Shown one piece after another: positions 62,726-64,000 of a stretch of 64,000 nucleotides of DNA; the first letter of the stretch is position 1, and every line of letters begins with the position of its first letter. The notes under the pieces were generated by a model. That model ran no database searches and had not been told where the DNA came from. It worked only from the letters and a program-made list of their open reading frames with translations. The stretch covers positions 65,704 through 129,703 of the forward strand of contig CAWGJH010000026.1 in NCBI GenBank assembly GCA_963822695.1. The letters run 5' to 3'. This stretch comes from GCA-003244245 sp963822695. Lineage in GTDB: Bacteria; Actinomycetota; Actinomycetes; Mycobacteriales; Pseudonocardiaceae. A program made the translations under genes and the position numbers.

Positions 62726-63094
62726 GTCCGCAGAGGAACCGCTATCGGACGCGTCCGGCACCCGAACAGGGCGCTAGGGCGAGATGATCACCGCCGGATG
62801 GTCATGCCTGCGGTTCATGTCCCCACAGCGGTAGGAGCTGCCGGGCGGCTTTGCGGTGAGGATTTAAGCTGTTGTGGCGCTCCTGCTGCGCTGGAGGGCG
62901 CGGTAGACCCGTCGGGCGGCTGACCCCGAACAGGTCGGCGACCTCAGCTGTGCTGTGCTCCCCGGCGGCGATCAAGCTGACCAGATGAGCTTTCTACCGT
63001 GCGTTGAGCTTGGGCCTCCGGCCGCGCAAGCGGCCCTTGGCCTTGGCGACCCTCATTCCCTCCTTGGTCCGCGGCCGGATGAGGTCGGCCTCGA
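62726..63094 (-). repeat. direct repeat copy 2 (recombinase 3' end)
   Basis: 369 bases matching 61002-61369 with one extra base (CCC for CC in GACCCGTCGGG) and scattered substitutions, same orientation. It is the 3' part of the recombinase pseudogene below. The two copies bracket the nucleotidyltransferase pair. Confidence 0.9.
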
Positions 63095-63451
63095 ACTCCA
63101 TTATTGCCAGGACGTTGAATAGCAACCTGCCCACCGCATCGTTGGGGTCATACACCGACCCGCCCACGCTGAGCCGGACATGCCGGGCGGTCAGTTCCTC
63201 GGCGATGGCCCGGGCATCTGGCAGGGACCGGGCCAGCCGGTCCAGCTTGGTCACCACAAGGGTGTCGCCGAATCCCGGCACGCCGCGAGCGCTTCCCGCA
63301 GCCCCGGGCGCTCCCGGTTAGTACCGGTCAGTCCATGGTCGACGTAGATGCGGTTAGCCGGCACGCCCAGCCCGACCAGACCGTCTCGCTGAGCGGTGAG
63401 ATCCTGCTGGTCAGTGGAACAGCGCACATAACCAATGAGAAGCACCGCCAT
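62864..63451 (-). pseudogene. serine recombinase (resolvase/invertase), three lesions
   Basis: From ATG 63451 the frame MAVLLIGYVRCSTDQQDLTAQRDGLVGLG carries the catalytic Ser region (RCSTDQQ), then HGLTGTNRERPGLREALAACR and a stop. The adjacent frame continues GFGDTLVVTKLDRLARSLPDARAIAEEL, VLAIMEFEADLIRPRTKEGMRVAKAKGRLRGRRPKLNAR, then TAG where copy 1 has CAG. A further base insertion breaks the helix-turn-helix. It has a frameshift near 63270, a nonsense codon near 62998 and a frameshift near 62909. Together with copy 1 it shows what the intact enzyme was. Confidence 0.85.
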
Positions 63452-63489
63452 GGCGCACCTCCCGAGACAATGGGTCGGCCCGCTACGGC

Positions 63490-64000
63490 GCAGCGGTCGC
63501 CGACAGCGACTGAGGCCGCCATACCCCACTTCACCCCGCGACCGTCGAGCTGAGAGCGGATGGTTGCGCGAATGCGTCGTCTGCGCAGATGGGTGCGGAT
63601 GCTTTCGGCTGGAGTAGGCCTTGTCGGCGCGCAGGCGGCCGGGTCGGGTCCAGGGACGACCGCGTCCGCGTCGGCGGATCCGGATGGTGTTCATCAGTGG
63701 TGGGAAGGCCACCGCGTCGTGTCGTTGGCCGGCAGTGATGACCCGGGCGATGGGGCGGCACCGATCATCACCGCCAGGTGAATCTTGGTGCTCAGCCCGC
63801 CGCGGGAGCGGCCCAAGGCTTCCCGATCGCTGTCAGTGGCGCGATCTTTGTCATTCGACGGCGCCCCCTGTGGTCGCCTCGGCGTCGCAGACGACCTCCA
63901 GAGCCGAATCGGTGACCAGATGCGGCGGCGCGGTGCGCCGGGCATCCGCGGCATGCTGGTGGGCCCGCATCACCGTCGAGTCGATTTCCTACCGCCCAGT
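63490..64000 (-). pseudogene. IS5-type transposase remnant, cut by window edge
   Basis: Pieces in several minus frames: DREALGRSRGGLSTKIHLAV (region of the first Asp-containing strand, GRSRGGLTTKIH), ITAGQRHDAVAFPPLMNTIRI, GRLRADKAYSSR (second Asp) and AIRTHLRRRRIRATIP. Frame changes occur between each. This is the order in IS5/IS427-type transposases. The gene continues beyond 64000. Confidence 0.72.

Noticed and set aside
1..64000. CRISPR array or phage structural genes
   Set aside because: No regularly spaced short repeats and no capsid, tail or terminase motifs were seen on either strand.

Overview
The window is high-GC DNA with GTG starts, 4-base start/stop overlaps and actinobacterial families (GAF-ANTAR proteins, DUF397, MbtH, RGCVC, FlK-type thioesterase, MmyB-like XRE, TPR regulators). 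It looks like an accessory region of an actinomycete, plausibly Pseudonocardiales (an inference; the genus cannot be fixed from sequence alone). No rRNA, complete tRNA, CRISPR array or replication origin was seen.

Left part (1-3.2 kb): an edge-truncated FUSC-type membrane protein, a frameshifted cydB without cydA, and remnants of an IS6 transposase and an NlpC/P60 peptidase. 3.2-21.9 kb is a catabolic island: a complete carboxylic acid reductase, a HyuA/HyuB pair of acetone-carboxylase type, a broken SDR, then an oxalate module. The oxalate module has an oxalate-CoA-ligase-like protein, a LysR regulator, an oxc-frc operon (oxalyl-CoA decarboxylase and formyl-CoA transferase) and a DUF1275 membrane protein. 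A 317-base divergent promoter region occurs twice in this module, 6997 bases apart. It also carries the first 17 codons of the ligase, so the DUF1275 gene appears to have acquired the ligase's promoter and 5' end.

22-39 kb is mostly gene decay between a few intact genes. Broken genes include nitrile hydratase alpha and beta, a lipase split by a 22-bp tandem duplication, an alcohol dehydrogenase fused to the tail of a DUF1275 gene, MbtH with an internal stop, a protease-STAND NTPase joined to a histidine kinase piece, and a TPR regulator. Intact genes include a GAF histidine kinase, a TDT transporter, an aquaporin and a DUF305 lipoprotein. Transposase fragments of many families are interspersed.

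39-49 kb holds small stress or regulatory genes: CsbD, two GAF-ANTAR proteins, a DUF397 protein translationally coupled to a fluoroacetyl-CoA-thioesterase-like enzyme, a broken DprA-like gene and an RGCVC protein. Two copies of a MITE-like element with matching terminal inverted repeats lie at 32.9 and 44.5 kb. At 49.5-51.1 kb a HigB/HigA toxin-antitoxin pair sits between two tRNA 3' halves, which look like attachment-site scars.

51-60.8 kb has IS21 and integrase-core transposase remnants, then two small redox clusters: epimerase; cupin-SDR-Zn alcohol dehydrogenase with a divergent, frameshifted XRE regulator; and NmrA plus SnoaL-like proteins with a divergent AraC gene interrupted by an in-frame stop. 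The right end (60.8-64 kb) has a nucleotidyltransferase gene coupled to an unknown helical protein, bracketed by direct repeats of a serine recombinase 3' end. This is a candidate mobile cargo or conflict-system module. An IS5-type remnant runs off the edge.
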